Origin: Buddleja alternifolia
Lineage: Eukaryota; Streptophyta; Magnoliopsida; Lamiales; Scrophulariaceae
Reading direction: 5' to 3'
Length of the DNA stretch: 64,000 bases
Assembly (NCBI GenBank): GCA_019426215.1
Contig: CM033391.1
Location: forward strand, 15,240,708-15,304,707
Positions 1-10,976 of this stretch are shown here, piece after piece. Position numbers and translations under genes: made by a program. Under the pieces are notes generated by a model that was not told where the DNA came from, searched no databases, and was given only the letters and a program-made list of their open reading frames with translations. Each line of letters starts with the position of its first letter. Positions within the stretch are counted from its first letter, which is position 1.

Positions 1-26
1 GCCGTTGCATGGAACACAATATATGA

Positions 27-28
<2 letters not shown>

Positions 29-65
<37 letters not shown>
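29..65. repeat. (TA)n microsatellite
   Basis: An uninterrupted TA dinucleotide run of about 18 units. There is no gene in the first 500 bases apart from this and a second TA run. Confidence 0.95.
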
Positions 66-67
<2 letters not shown>

Positions 68-375
68 CATCTCCATGAACACCTCGTGTTCCACGGAATC
101 CTAGTTTTGAATATATTCCAAACTTAAATTTTTAGCAATAATAATAATAATATGAAAAATTAAAGTATTGAATCTGTATCATTAGAGTAAAATAAAAAAT
201 ACAACTAACATTAAAGCAATAAGTCTTTATGGAACAGTAATATAAGAAATTGAACACAAATTTTGAAGTTTTTAATAGAATGAGAGAATTAAAACATGCA
301 ACAAGTTTGAGCTGAAACATTTAAAAGAAATAGATACAAAGGGAGCATCAAGATGCATAGAATTATAGCGTACAT

Positions 376-378
<3 letters not shown>

Positions 379-408
<30 letters not shown>
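379..408. repeat. (AT)n microsatellite
   Basis: A pure AT run about 110 bases upstream of the putative TATA box of the DVL gene, so length variation here would lie in its promoter region. Confidence 0.95.
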
Positions 409-412
<4 letters not shown>

Positions 413-518
413 ATGAAGTGAAGTTGAAAGCAAGGTCTGACCATATTACTCAATCATCCACATGTGATGCTGCAAAACAACAGTCATTACTCGTCAATAC
501 TCTCTCCCCTCAAAACTA

Positions 519-528
519 CTATAAATAG
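519..528 (+). promoter_or_regulatory. TATA box of DVL-family gene
   Basis: The sequence CTATAAATAG lies 80 bases upstream of the ATG of the DVL-type ORF. It is followed by a CA/CT-rich stretch typical of plant 5' leaders. Transcription would start near 550-560. Spacing and consensus are good; there is no direct evidence of use. Confidence 0.7.
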
Positions 529-607
529 CCTCACCACCACCCCCATCTCACAACCCTGCATCATTTTCATCATCATCTCTCTCTCACATACACAATAATA
601 ACAGCAT

Positions 608-946
608 ATGGAGTATTACATGGATGAGAAATGGAAACTATCGAAAGACGATAAGAATAGCCACTCCACCAAGACATCGTCGTCGTCTCTACCGAGGAGT
701 GTTTCCACTAAGTCTCCACTCATGAAAACATTCACAAAGAAGAATAGCTTCAATCTATCAAGGAGTTCTTCACAGAAGAGCACTTCAACTAAAACGCCAT
801 CGTCTCTACCGAGAAGTTCATCACAAAGATGCGGAGAGTTCACGCGAAAGTGCGGTAACATGGCCAAGGAACAAAAAGCCAAGTTCTACATTGTCAAGCG
901 ATGCATCGGTATGCTTGTACGCTGGAAAAAGAATGGAGATTCTTGA
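608..946 (+). CDS. DVL/ROTUNDIFOLIA-like small polypeptide
   Basis: A 112-residue ORF without introns. The C-terminal ~30 residues match the DVL/RTF domain: a basic stretch, then KAKFYIVKRCIGMLVRW, which has the family's K-x-[RK]-F-Y-I-x-[RK]-C core and terminal W. The N-terminal ~75 residues are low-complexity Ser/Thr/Lys with a repeated SLPRS motif, as in longer RTFL members. Family members act as small signalling or growth-restricting peptides that alter cell proliferation and organ shape when overexpressed, and are associated with the plasma membrane. I chose the ATG at 608; a second Met lies four codons later. A TATA box sits 80 bases upstream, so the gene looks intact. The family is clear from the C-terminus; the exact paralogue is not assigned. 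Confidence 0.85.
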   Translation: MEYYMDEKWKLSKDDKNSHSTKTSSSSLPRSVSTKSPLMKTFTKKNSFNLSRSSSQKSTSTKTPSSLPRSSSQRCGEFTRKCGNMAKEQKAKFYIVKRCIGMLVRWKKNGDS

Positions 947-1959
947 CAAAGAAATCTACTTTATTTTTTAAAATCATTTTCTCAATTTTAAAAATATATA
1001 TCATTCTTGTTGTTCTCCCTGCGCGAGATGGATCTTGGGTTCGTTCGTAACCTGAAGAAGTTTTCCTGCCATTCCAGAGAAGAGAAAGAAACATCAGAAA
1101 AGTTGTAAGATCCAACAATGTAAACTAGATTCAAATGGTTAAGCAGCTTGCAAGAGTGACATATTAGAGATGATATATATATATATATATGTAAGATACT
1201 ACAATATTCAATCCATATACAATGCAAACAAGTCCAATTTAATTATCTTGAGTCTCTCTCTTAATAAATGGATTGCTATGTTAAATCTGTATACTGTCTT
1301 CTAATATTTCTTGGATGAGAGAAAGATTCCTCCTTTAGAATTCATGTATTTCTGTACAATATAGCTGTCTTTCAGAAAATAATAGAGAAAACCTACACAA
1401 GTACCGAAATAATACCATATAATTATTGAAAAAGTAGACCCACTTTCTGAACATTAGATCCGTGCAAAGATTATTTCTGTCGATTTGTAGTATATCTTTC
1501 CATACCCAACTTTCAGTTTTTACCTCACCTGGAGCATGAAACATTGAAGCAAGCTGTAATATATATATATATATATATATATATCTGCATTCTAATCAAG
1601 TATTACACATTTCCGCTTGAATATGTATATGTTTTATTTTTTTGACATCGATATAATTCACGCATTTACTTTTACGAGTACAGTTATAGACCTTTTCTTA
1701 GCCCAGTTGGAGGTGAAAAAAAATCTTCAAGAGATAAAAAAAGGAAGTTACTAACTTCAACCTCTGTCAAGTCTCATTTGATCCTCTTATTATCATCAGC
1801 TGTTCTGAAAAAGCCTGACAATAATCTGCGATACATCATTCATGCACCCAAGTTATCATAATAGTCTTGTTTTCTTCACACCCCCCCGCCCCCCAAAACA
1901 TTCCATCACCTCTTTCCTTTCCACTACGTCATGAAGTTTTGCCCTTGTCGCTACTTTAA
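947..1959. other. intergenic, no gene seen
   Basis: AT-rich 3' flank of the DVL gene with short (TA)n runs near 1172-1190 and at 1557-1584. The ORFs here are short, low in complexity and show no family motif. Confidence 0.6.
1557..1584. repeat. (AT)n microsatellite
   Basis: A pure AT run of about 14 units in intergenic DNA. Confidence 0.9.
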
Positions 1960-3935
1960 GGAAAATTTCATTTTTCGTCCCATAACTTAGGACGTGTATA
2001 ATTTTGGTACAATTGTTTACTGAAATCTCACGTATAGTCCACAAGTTACAAATTTTCACACTTTTGGTTCCACCATTGAATAATTGATGGAAAATATCGC
2101 GTCCCACTCATGTGGCCTTGTCTTTGGCAGTGGAAAATCTCCTTTTACATCACGTAGCTCTACCTTTGATCCCTATGTAAACTCAATGTTGCAGAAATTC
2201 ACTAAAAACGGGAACAAGTTGGGAAACAATGGGAAATTTTAGGAAAAACTTAGGCAAGTACAGGAAATGTTGAAAAATGCATAGGGAAAATGCAGAAATA
2301 CTCTAAAGAGGATATAATGACCACAATACCCTCTATCTTCATGAAAATCAAATAAAATGGGACGAAATACAGAAAAATGTGAAGAATCATTAATATGTAT
2401 AAAACCTTATAAACACACTCAAAAACATATATGTGAATAGATAGAAATACCTCAAAGGGTAAAATGACAAAAATATCAAAAGTCTTGTCACAAACTGGCA
2501 AAAAAGAGAGGAAAGATGAATACATAAGGACAAAACTCCAAAAAAATTACCGTAGTCATAAAATGATAAATGATTACATAAGCACGGGAACAATAATAAT
2601 ATCTTTGTTTTGAAAATAGCAAAAGTACCAAAAATAGGAAAAGGGATAGAAATGAGATTTAGCGGTAGAACCGTCAAATATGTATATATCAAACTCATAT
2701 CAACATCAAAACCCCTTTGAAGGATCAATATGATCAAATCCGCACCTCCGAAAACAAAAAACTTAGGCTGTGTTTGGATATGTTTCCAAACCCAATTTGG
2801 TCCAAAATTTTGGTCCAATTGTGTTTGGTTAACACAAATTTGGGCAAAAAATATATTACTTTTTTGGTCAATAAAAAAAAAAAACACAATGATTATTTTT
2901 TAAAAAAATCTACAACCTAGGTATTGTCCCCTACTTTTGCCTCTCCTCTATCTTAATTTTCAATCATTAACTAATTATTAACAGACAAAAGATTCATGAT
3001 TTGACTGCTACAGTAACTTTTGTTCCCTCTGGAAATAAAACCAATATCTCACAAAAAAAATTACCCAAAAACCAACTCCTAAAATAAAACCAAACATAAT
3101 ATCATCAAATATGCATGTGTCCCCATAAATTTCTCACCAATAATTCTCACCAAAATACCGTCCCAAAACATAACCAAACATAGCCTTAGTAACGTATTTC
3201 CTAGTATTTCATATATTCTCAAACTTTATCCGATTTTCATCCTTGTTGAAGCTTCCCGTAAAAGTAAGACTCATATAAAGGCTATCCAGGTCACTTTGTC
3301 CCAGGGGCATTTTTATTTACGACCAAGTTTTTACTGTTTTTAGGAATTACAAAGATCTTCCTGTATTTTCATGGTTTTCCATATGTTTTTCTCATTTTTC
3401 CTCGTATTTGATCTGATTTTCATCAAAATACAAGGAATTCTGCCCATTTGCCTTTCAAGGATATTTTTGTCTGTTTCACCAACATTTTTAAGCCAATAAG
3501 TTTTAAGTTATTCTCTAGTTTTGATGATATATTCGCATTTTCCATAATTTCTCCTATTCGGTTTTATCAAAAATATATGATATTGGAGATATTTTCTGCT
3601 CCAATGGTGTTTCAATTTTTTTCATGTTTTTTCATGTTTCAACCATTTGATAATTTTTTCCGTATTTTGCCTATTATTTTCCACATATTCTAGACAATTA
3701 TGTGCCTTCAGGACCAAAATTGAAAGTTTGAAATTTACACAATGCAAAGTGCGATTTTACCTCCGCAAACGAGTAATTAACGGCCACGTAAGTGACACGC
3801 AACATTTACCTTCAATTACTTAGTGGTGTGACCAAAGATGGGGAAATTTAGAACTTACAAGACTATAAGTGAGATTCTCAAAAGCATTCGTATCAAAAGT
3901 GTTCAGGCTTCGGATTATTTTACTAGAAGTGAGAT
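1960..3935. mobile_element. degraded fold-back / long-TIR DNA element
   Basis: Sequence at about 1960-2130 recurs as a diverged inverted copy at about 3770-3930. For example, the left arm around 2060-2125 (ending CTCATGTGGCC) aligns with the reverse complement of 3783-3840 (ending CTTACGTGGCC). Flanking pieces such as ATCTCACGTATAGTC against ATCTCACTTATAGTC continue the match outward. Inner flanks also look loosely complementary. There is no transposase ORF. This resembles a non-autonomous Mutator-like or fold-back element; the ends and target duplication are not resolved. A younger MITE sits inside it. Confidence 0.5.
2766..3185. mobile_element. Tourist/PIF-Harbinger-like MITE
   Basis: A 420-bp non-coding element. 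The left end GGCTGTGTTTGGATATGTTT mirrors the right end, whose reverse complement reads GGCTATGTTTGGTTATGTTT. It is flanked by the 3-bp direct repeat TTA (2763-2765 and 3186-3188). Short G-rich TIRs and a TWA target duplication are the hallmark of Tourist-type PIF/Harbinger MITEs. It is nested in the fold-back element. Confidence 0.8.
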
Positions 3936-6665
3936 TATCCCTGCTACTTTAATATAAACATCTGTAAGAATTGTAGATTGTTATTTAAAAATTAAACATC
4001 CCTCCAAGGATTCTGGTTATGAAGTATACTTAATAAGATTATTCTTAGACTAGTAGTAAACTCGATACAACTCTTGCACTGGATTAGTTAGTCCATATCA
4101 AAATTAAGAATTAAAGGCATGGGTCTATCTATGTCGTCCTGATTGTATTATGTGTGCATGTAACGCATATAAAAAGGTATTATAACAAGAAAACATTTCT
4201 CATGTGTGTAAGTAGGAGAGGACAATCTATATACAAGTCCAGCTTCTGTAATCCCTAGAATCAAGCTATTACATCCTTAACTCCTATCATAATGCTATGC
4301 CAAGAATCAGCCCTGCAGTCATAAAACAGCCCTAGTTAAGCATATACACTTACTGCATACAATATTCCCCCTCTAGCAAGTTGGAGTACAAATCATAATC
4401 AGATTTGACAGACATGCAAAAAGTTATAAAAAATACTAAAAGACCCTCGGGATAAACTTTATATACAAAAAACGCATGAAAAGTAAGTTTCAACGCAAAT
4501 AACCCCGTTTCATTAGTTTTAGTTTGAAAAAAAAAAAAACTATCAACTTTTTTACCAATATCGTCTAAGTTTATCATCTTCAGAACTGAATTACCCTTGA
4601 CTTTTTATAATTAAATGAATTGAGTTTTTTTCATTCGAAAACCTTTTCTTTATTTTTAAATTGACAAGTTATATCAACTATTATCTTACTGTAACTTTTT
4701 TTGCTTTTTCGGATTTGGTATCTTTTAAATAAAATAATTTTATATTAATTAACATGTCATTATTAACTTTATAAACGTTTTGAATTACTCAGATTAAAAC
4801 AATTTATTGTTTAACATATAAAAGACTCAAATGATAACCAAAAGTATTTATCAATTCGGAAAATGCAAGAGAAAGGATCCTATCAAAAGAAGTTAAGCAT
4901 GAATGTCTTAACACAAGAAGCCCAACGGTAATTAAGTTCAACACAAGGTCTTGAACTGTGGATCTTCTCACCCCTTATTAGATGAAAAGTACAGCCTCTG
5001 TGAATTTCTTGTGTTTTTCCATACTCGTGATTTTATACCAACCACGTCGCTAAAAGTTCACCATTTCTTGCTCTGAAAAGTCTTGTTTTACCCAGAGCTT
5101 TTTAAGTGAAGAGCGTTTTTCTTAAGATAGTCTTATATTCAGAATATTGCATCGATCTTTAATTATATCATGATATATCCCGTTTGATAATCTTATTTCC
5201 ATAATTTTCCATCTTATCTAATTATTTATGATTTGACAGCCTCATCTTAATAATAAAGGTGGAAGTTCCCATAATTTCTTAATGGGCCATGTGATGAGTT
5301 CTAGATGCAAAGGATGCATAGACACACAGGATTTGCTTATCCGAGGCACAGGTCTTTAGTGTACAACATAGCTCAGAGGACAAAATCCAGGGCACCGTAC
5401 ATGTGTCTGACTGGATCTCTCAAAAACATGTTTCCTTTAGAAATTATTACTGGAGATCAACAATAGAAGTTTCACACGTGAAGTTCATTTACACAACCAA
5501 AGCCAGAGAAAAAGTGAGCTGAATTAGGAACAAACCCAATTAATAACTACGACTGTATACAACAATGAGAGTTCAGGATGCTTAAACGCGTAAAATAGAA
5601 CGTCCAAATATTCAAAAAGAATAATTATAAATACCACTAAATAAAATTAAAATCAAACTCTCTGGTCCATATTTGACAAGCCATATGACAAACTGTAAGT
5701 TCGATGAAAGTTGCCCTGATTTTTGTCTGTTAGTAGCTGCTCTTGTTACATTAAGAACTTGACTGTTTCATGATATTTGTTTCTCTTTATTGATTAAGTT
5801 TATACTGTAATACTTTGTAATCAAACTTGCTTACAAATGAAGTGAACTTGGGTCTGGATTTTGATATGGAGTCTAAAATATCATATTTTTTCCAGTAATT
5901 GGAAAAGAAAAAAAAAAATCATTCTTGCTCAGCATCCCATCTACAAATCTAGATTGATCTGCTACTAGGAATTGTATAATTTGCATCACATTATCTCATA
6001 GGATAAGATTTTCAAAGAGAAATAACTGAAGAGATGTCGAACTACATTAATATGTTGGATCTATGACACAACCATCATTTGAGTGCTTCATCAGGGCTTG
6101 CTCGTCATTCTAGAAATGGGACTTTGTTCATGACATTAAATGTGAAAATTGTCTAGACTTAATGATACACGATATTGAATTAAGAAGCAGATCAAAAGTG
6201 AGAAACCAAATTAATACCTCATAGTTAGCTTGCAAAGTAGACTTTGGACGGAAACCAGTCCATATTTAAGATAACGCCACCGGGAATGACAGGATCTGCA
6301 TGATTTCACTATGATGTGAATATTTGGTTACAATTGACATGTTAACATATTGTGCAATGAAAATGAAGACAGTATCATAGAAACAAATTTGAATACCAGA
6401 ACCAGAACACCAGCTGTTAGATCAGAAGTCTCAATAGTATGTACGCTTAAACAGGCACTCATTTCTTCAAATCACTTTAGGATAAAGGTACCAACTGTTA
6501 GGAACGACTTGTATAGATTTTAATGATGAGTAGGAGATTGTTAAGAAATTCCCCAAATTTGTGTAATCTTATGTCCATTAAGTTCAAAGAAATGCATCTC
6601 TCCATTTGAATATTACAAGGATGGTATTCAATTGCAGACAACTTTCCATGCATTTGCAAAATGAT
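3936..6665. other. intergenic, no gene seen
   Basis: AT-rich sequence with many stop codons in all frames. I see no domain-like ORF, LTR ends or tandem array. The 3' part (about 6500-6665) is probably the 3' UTR and flank of the minus-strand PPR gene. Confidence 0.5.
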
Positions 6666-8348
6666 CTACACATTGATGGTTTCTGCTTTGTACATCATAT
6701 CAATAAGAGTATTGGATGGTTGTAAACCAGACTTTATCATGCCACCGAGAAGATTTTGAGCCTCTTCCCATTTCCCATCACCACAAAGCACTTGGATTGT
6801 CATGTTAAAGCTAGCAGCATTTGGTGTCATCTCCTTTGCAGCCATTTCCCTGAGCAGCTTTAGGGATTTATAGGAGCTGCCCTCTTTGCAGTACCCAAAG
6901 ATCATTGTATTGTATATTACATCATTCGGTTCAATATTCATCTCACCCATTGTTCTGAATAATTTAGATGCTTCTTTCATATTTCCTTGATTACACCAAC
7001 CGTTTATCAATACGCCATAAGTGCAAACATCTAATACCAAATTACTCCTCTTCATGTTGGAAAGGACTTGAAGTGCCTTCTCCATGTCATTACATCGAGC
7101 AAAGGAATCAATTAGTATAGTATATGTCACTTTTGATGGGGAAATGCCTCTCTCCTCCATCTCACGGACGATGTCCAGAATCTGCGTCGGATTCTCACTT
7201 CTGGAATATCCCGCAATCAAAATATTATAGGTTATCACTGTTGGAGATAAACCAAAAGACTTCAGTTGATCAAACAAGTTCAGAGCTTTGCCCAACATCC
7301 CAGCATGACAGTACCCATCTATCAACATGTTGTAAGTAATTAAATTTGGGCTCATACCATCTCTCTTCATCTCGTCCACTAATTTATTCGCCTCCTGCAC
7401 CCTCCTCTTCCGACAAAATCCATCAATCAAAATGTTGTAAGTCACTACATTGCATGTCACCCCTGTTTGACGCATTTCATCACACAGTTTGAGTGCTTTG
7501 CTCATTTCCCCATCATCACAGTGCGCCTTCAGCACGCAGTTGTATGTATGCAAGTCAGGCAATGCCCCTTCACTTTTCATTTTCTCATAAAGCTCAAACC
7601 CATCTTTCTTCAAACCATTCTTGAGAAACCCATTTATCAGCACAGTGTAAGTATACTGATTAGCAACCAAACCAACCTCTCCCATTTTGGAAAACAAATC
7701 TTTCGCCTTTTCAAACTCACCATTCTTACAGCAACCATCGATCAACGTAGTGTATATTACAACATTAGGGCTCAAACCCATATCACACATTTCATTCAGA
7801 ACAACAAAACCTCTCTTTAAATCCCCATTCTCGCAACAACCTTTCACCAAAATGCCAAAAGTATACACATCCAATCCAACTCTCCCCTTATTCCTCTGAA
7901 AAACCCACCAACCCTTTTCAAAATCATTACTTTTTATAAGAAACTTCAGCAAAGCATTGAAAGTATTTGACGTGGGCGTAAACCCTCTCTCAAGCATTTC
8001 ATCAAACACAGGAAGGGCATGTTCGATTGGCAACCGTGCTTTCACATGAGTATTAATGATTGTTTCATAAACAAGGGCAGTATTGAAATGCTTAGAATTA
8101 TGCGTTAAATATGAGAGAAGAGATGAGAGTGTGAACAATGGAGATGTGATTTTACCGGACAGTAACTGTAAAAGGAGAGATTGGGCGTGCACGAGCATGT
8201 TGAATGAAAGAAGGTGGTGAATGATAATTGATATGGATTGGTGAGTGTGATGAAGATTTGAGGAGGTAAAGAGGGAGAGCGCTTTCAGTGGCGGAGCTTT
8301 CAGCATTTTGGAAAGAAGAGGAAGAGCTTGATGTTGAGTCCCTAACAT
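6666..8348 (-). CDS. ABO8: P-class PPR protein, ABO8-like
   Basis: An intronless ORF of 560 residues from the first in-frame ATG (8348); an in-frame TGA lies at 8382-8384. From about residue 110 it is a run of some 11-12 pentatricopeptide motifs of 35 residues, e.g. NVVIYTTLIDGCCKNGEFEK and LITYNMLIDGYCHAGMLGK, most ending in a P-N/S/T or similar step. There is no E, DYW or SMR domain, so this is the P subclass, which binds organellar RNA. Motif order and the C-terminal part (IYNTMIFGYCKEGSSYKSLK) closely resemble Arabidopsis At4g11690/ABO8 as I remember it, a mitochondrial protein needed for nad4 intron splicing. Orthology is inferred. No targeting presequence is obvious in this frame; see the overlapping frame at 8338-8466. 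Confidence 0.85.
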   Translation of the reverse strand: MLGTQHQALPLLSKMLKAPPLKALSLFTSSNLHHTHQSISIIIHHLLSFNMLVHAQSLLLQLLSGKITSPLFTLSSLLSYLTHNSKHFNTALVYETIINTHVKARLPIEHALPVFDEMLERGFTPTSNTFNALLKFLIKSNDFEKGWWVFQRNKGRVGLDVYTFGILVKGCCENGDLKRGFVVLNEMCDMGLSPNVVIYTTLIDGCCKNGEFEKAKDLFSKMGEVGLVANQYTYTVLINGFLKNGLKKDGFELYEKMKSEGALPDLHTYNCVLKAHCDDGEMSKALKLCDEMRQTGVTCNVVTYNILIDGFCRKRRVQEANKLVDEMKRDGMSPNLITYNMLIDGYCHAGMLGKALNLFDQLKSFGLSPTVITYNILIAGYSRSENPTQILDIVREMEERGISPSKVTYTILIDSFARCNDMEKALQVLSNMKRSNLVLDVCTYGVLINGWCNQGNMKEASKLFRTMGEMNIEPNDVIYNTMIFGYCKEGSSYKSLKLLREMAAKEMTPNAASFNMTIQVLCGDGKWEEAQNLLGGMIKSGLQPSNTLIDMMYKAETINV

Positions 8349-8466
8349 CTTTAACAACGGATTGAAAAGGCAAACTGTTTGTCAAGCTATGAACAAATTT
8401 CTGTTTTGATGGATTGTCATTTGATTTTGATGTTGAATTCCTGACATTTTGGATTCTACGCCACAT
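8338..8466 (-). other. possible presequence of PPR gene in another frame
   Basis: From an ATG at 8466 a different minus frame reads MWRRIQNVRNSTSKSNDNPS and continues with a basic, Ser-rich, acid-poor stretch to about 8338. That composition resembles a mitochondrial presequence, which the PPR frame itself lacks. Both frames stay open from 8152 to 8381, so a single-base indel in that interval would fuse them into one ~600-residue precursor. It may be a sequencing indel, a real frameshift or coincidence. Confidence 0.4.
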
Positions 8467-8474
8467 TGCCCGTC

Positions 8475-8478
8475 CATG

Positions 8479-8511
<33 letters not shown>

Positions 8512-8512
8512 T
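8475..8512. repeat. (TA)n(CA)n compound microsatellite
   Basis: A TA run followed directly by a CA run, about 130 bases upstream of the PPR start codon. It lies in the likely 5' UTR or promoter. Confidence 0.9.
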
Positions 8513-9577
8513 TAAAAGTTTAGAATGATGAAATTCTTCTTCTTCTTCTTTTATTTTTTCTTTCTTTTTTTTAATTTTAACACAAAAACTTCACTAAGAT
8601 ATGGTTGAATTATCGGCTTGGAATAGAGGGTTTATGCAATTTGGGGATAGTGAAATGTTTTCATTTTTGCATTTTTAAGTGCATGTTATTAAGGGTTACA
8701 CGTTCAAGTCGGGTGATGTCGGCCTAACAAGGAATAAAATAATCGGTATGTCGATTTCGAACCAAAATAGAAATTATCATGTAGTTACATGAGTAAATGT
8801 GTTTATTCAAACATAGAGGCCTAAACATCTTGAAATTTGTTAATTTACACGATTAAATGTATTTTTCTTGAAAAGATACTGGATGTATATTGTCGCAACT
8901 CCTAATTTATATGATTAAAAGTGAAATGTTGCTTTCTTTTTTATCACGAGTTCATTCCCGTTCATTCATTTGATAGCAATGTTACGTTCCCTAAATTCCA
9001 TAGAAAATAAAGTGTAATTTGTTCCGTAGTAGAATTGAGATCAAAATCAGAGAGTTTCTTATTTATTTTTATATTTGTTATCATGATTCGTAATATTGTT
9101 GATGTAAATAAACCGCATAGATGGGTAATAAGGGAGTTGATCGAGTTTACCAATAAACCACTAGAATAAATCTCTACAGCAAGAAAAACTCAATTTCCGA
9201 CCAAATTCCATTCAAAACTTCCAAATCTTTATAATGATTTAGTAATTATTTACAAAGTTTATTTTTAATATGTTTTTATTTTTTCAACTATATACTCGTG
9301 TCTGCATATCTGTTTCTACTGTGACTCGTGTCGTGTGTCCCTGGACAAAAGTAAATTTGTTTACGTGATTGAGACAAACAAATATACAAGATATATAATT
9401 GAAGCAACAATGACAAAAATTCTTTATTTCCTCATTTTAATGAAACAAAGGCAAAATGCAACACAAATCCGGTTTCACTCTGTTTCCATCTCTCAGAAAA
9501 TTAGAAGGATAAAAAAATATGCAAATTTGTATTTAAAATACATGAATAATTGGGAGAAGGAATAGGAGTAGGAGCAA
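8513..9577. other. intergenic between PPR and laccase, no gene seen
   Basis: A pyrimidine-rich stretch at 8535-8570, then AT-rich DNA. No ORF with family resemblance. The end abuts the laccase stop codon, so the last ~200 bases should include its 3' UTR. Confidence 0.5.
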
Positions 9578-10114
9578 TCAACATTTAGGAAGATCAGAGG
9601 GTGGAGGAGGCAGCTTTTGGTTGGGAAGATTTCCATTCAGTACTATCCACGCCATCTTCAATCCCCAGCTGAAATGTACCTCAAAATGACAGTGCATGAC
9701 CCAAACACCTACACATTCAATTTATCCATCAAATATAGGATTAACTATTCCGCAGGTCGGGTATAATTACATCGACACCCCTGCACGAGACCATAATTAC
9801 CAAAAATATTCTTCTAAAATTTTAGATATTATCTATTAACTTTTTCTATCTGTAAAAACATACGATTACAATTTCATCACATGTCGGACTACAATTTCAC
9901 CCCTGGTAGGGGTTGTATTGGTAATTTGCAAAATCTCAAGAAGTTGCAGGTAATTACACAATCATTGAGGGGGTGCATGTAATTATCCGTAGAATTAATG
10001 AGCAAAAGACGAACCTGGATTATCAGCCCGGAAACGGATGGCTGCCCATCCTCCGGACGGCACACCAATAGTATTCCTTTCAACAGGATCAACAAGGTTG
10101 AAATTTTGAGGGTC

Positions 10115-10119
10115 TTTTT
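10115..10119. repeat. 5-bp target duplication TTTTT (left)
   Basis: TTTTT precedes the left LTR and recurs at 13060-13064. Counting it once restores an uninterrupted laccase reading frame. Confidence 0.85.
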
Positions 10120-10824
10120 TGTTGGGCGCAGCGGAAGTTTTGGACCCGAGATTTAACTTATTAAGATTCGGCAAGTCCCACCAACAAGTTGATGACAAAA
10201 TAATACCCCAAAAATATAACTATAATGCACACAAGATTTACGTGGTTCGGCAAAATCCGCCTACGTCCACGAGAGTTTCCGTTCTTCCACTATGAGAGAA
10301 ATTTACCGGTACAAAAAATACACACTTTGAGTTTATAGACAAACTCAAGAAAATCACTCTTGTACAACCACTCTCAAAGTTATATAGAACACTACTCTCA
10401 ACCCCCTTTGTATTGCCCCGAGAGAAAACCCCCACAAGTGTTTCCCGTGTAGTACAATTTGTATCTACCACAAATTGCTTTCCCTAGTATACACTACACT
10501 TTTCCTAGTATATACTACACTACACACACTTTGCTCTCTCTATGTTTTTGCTCTCGGATGGGATGCTTCAAATGAATGAAATTGCAACCTATTTATAGGC
10601 AATTTCCAAAGGTACAAGATTGAATCCAAACCATCTATTTATTTCCTTCAATCTTGGCCATCCAACAATCTTCAACAAAAACGGCCACCTACCATGCAAC
10701 TAGCCATTTTTCTTCTTCAACAAAAACGGCCACCTACCATGCAATTAGCCATTTTTTCTTCTTCAATAAAAACGGCCACCTACCATTTTTATTTATTATT
10801 ATTATTGTGGAAATATACCTAACA
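10120..10824 (-). repeat. 3' LTR of TR-GAG element
   Basis: 705 bp, reading TGTTGGGCGCAGCGG to ATATACCTAACA on the + strand. It is identical by eye to the other LTR except for one base in the T-rich stretch near 10784 (CCATTTTTAT against CCAATTTTAT). Confidence 0.9.
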
Positions 10825-10837
10825 ATCTCCACCTCCA
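10825..10837 (-). other. polypurine tract
   Basis: Immediately internal to the 3' LTR the minus strand reads TGGAGGTGGAGAT. It is the expected plus-strand primer site for reverse transcription. Confidence 0.7.
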
Positions 10838-10976
10838 CAATAATAATCCCCCGCAAACCAAATTACGGAATTCCATTGGCCTTCAAACAGTCTTGCTGCA
10901 CATGCCGAATCAGTAAGGTCCTAACTCCACCTGATTCAAAATCGGCCAATACACACATGCAGCCCAGTCAACACCA

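Noticed and set aside
7124..7899. Plus-strand ORFs of 70-117 codons across the PPR gene
   Set aside because: They are antisense shadows of the PPR coding sequence and have no family resemblance.
10238..10471. Identical 77-codon ORF here and at 12473-12706
   Set aside because: Both lie inside the LTRs, read through the repeat and have no domain; an LTR artefact, not a gene pair.
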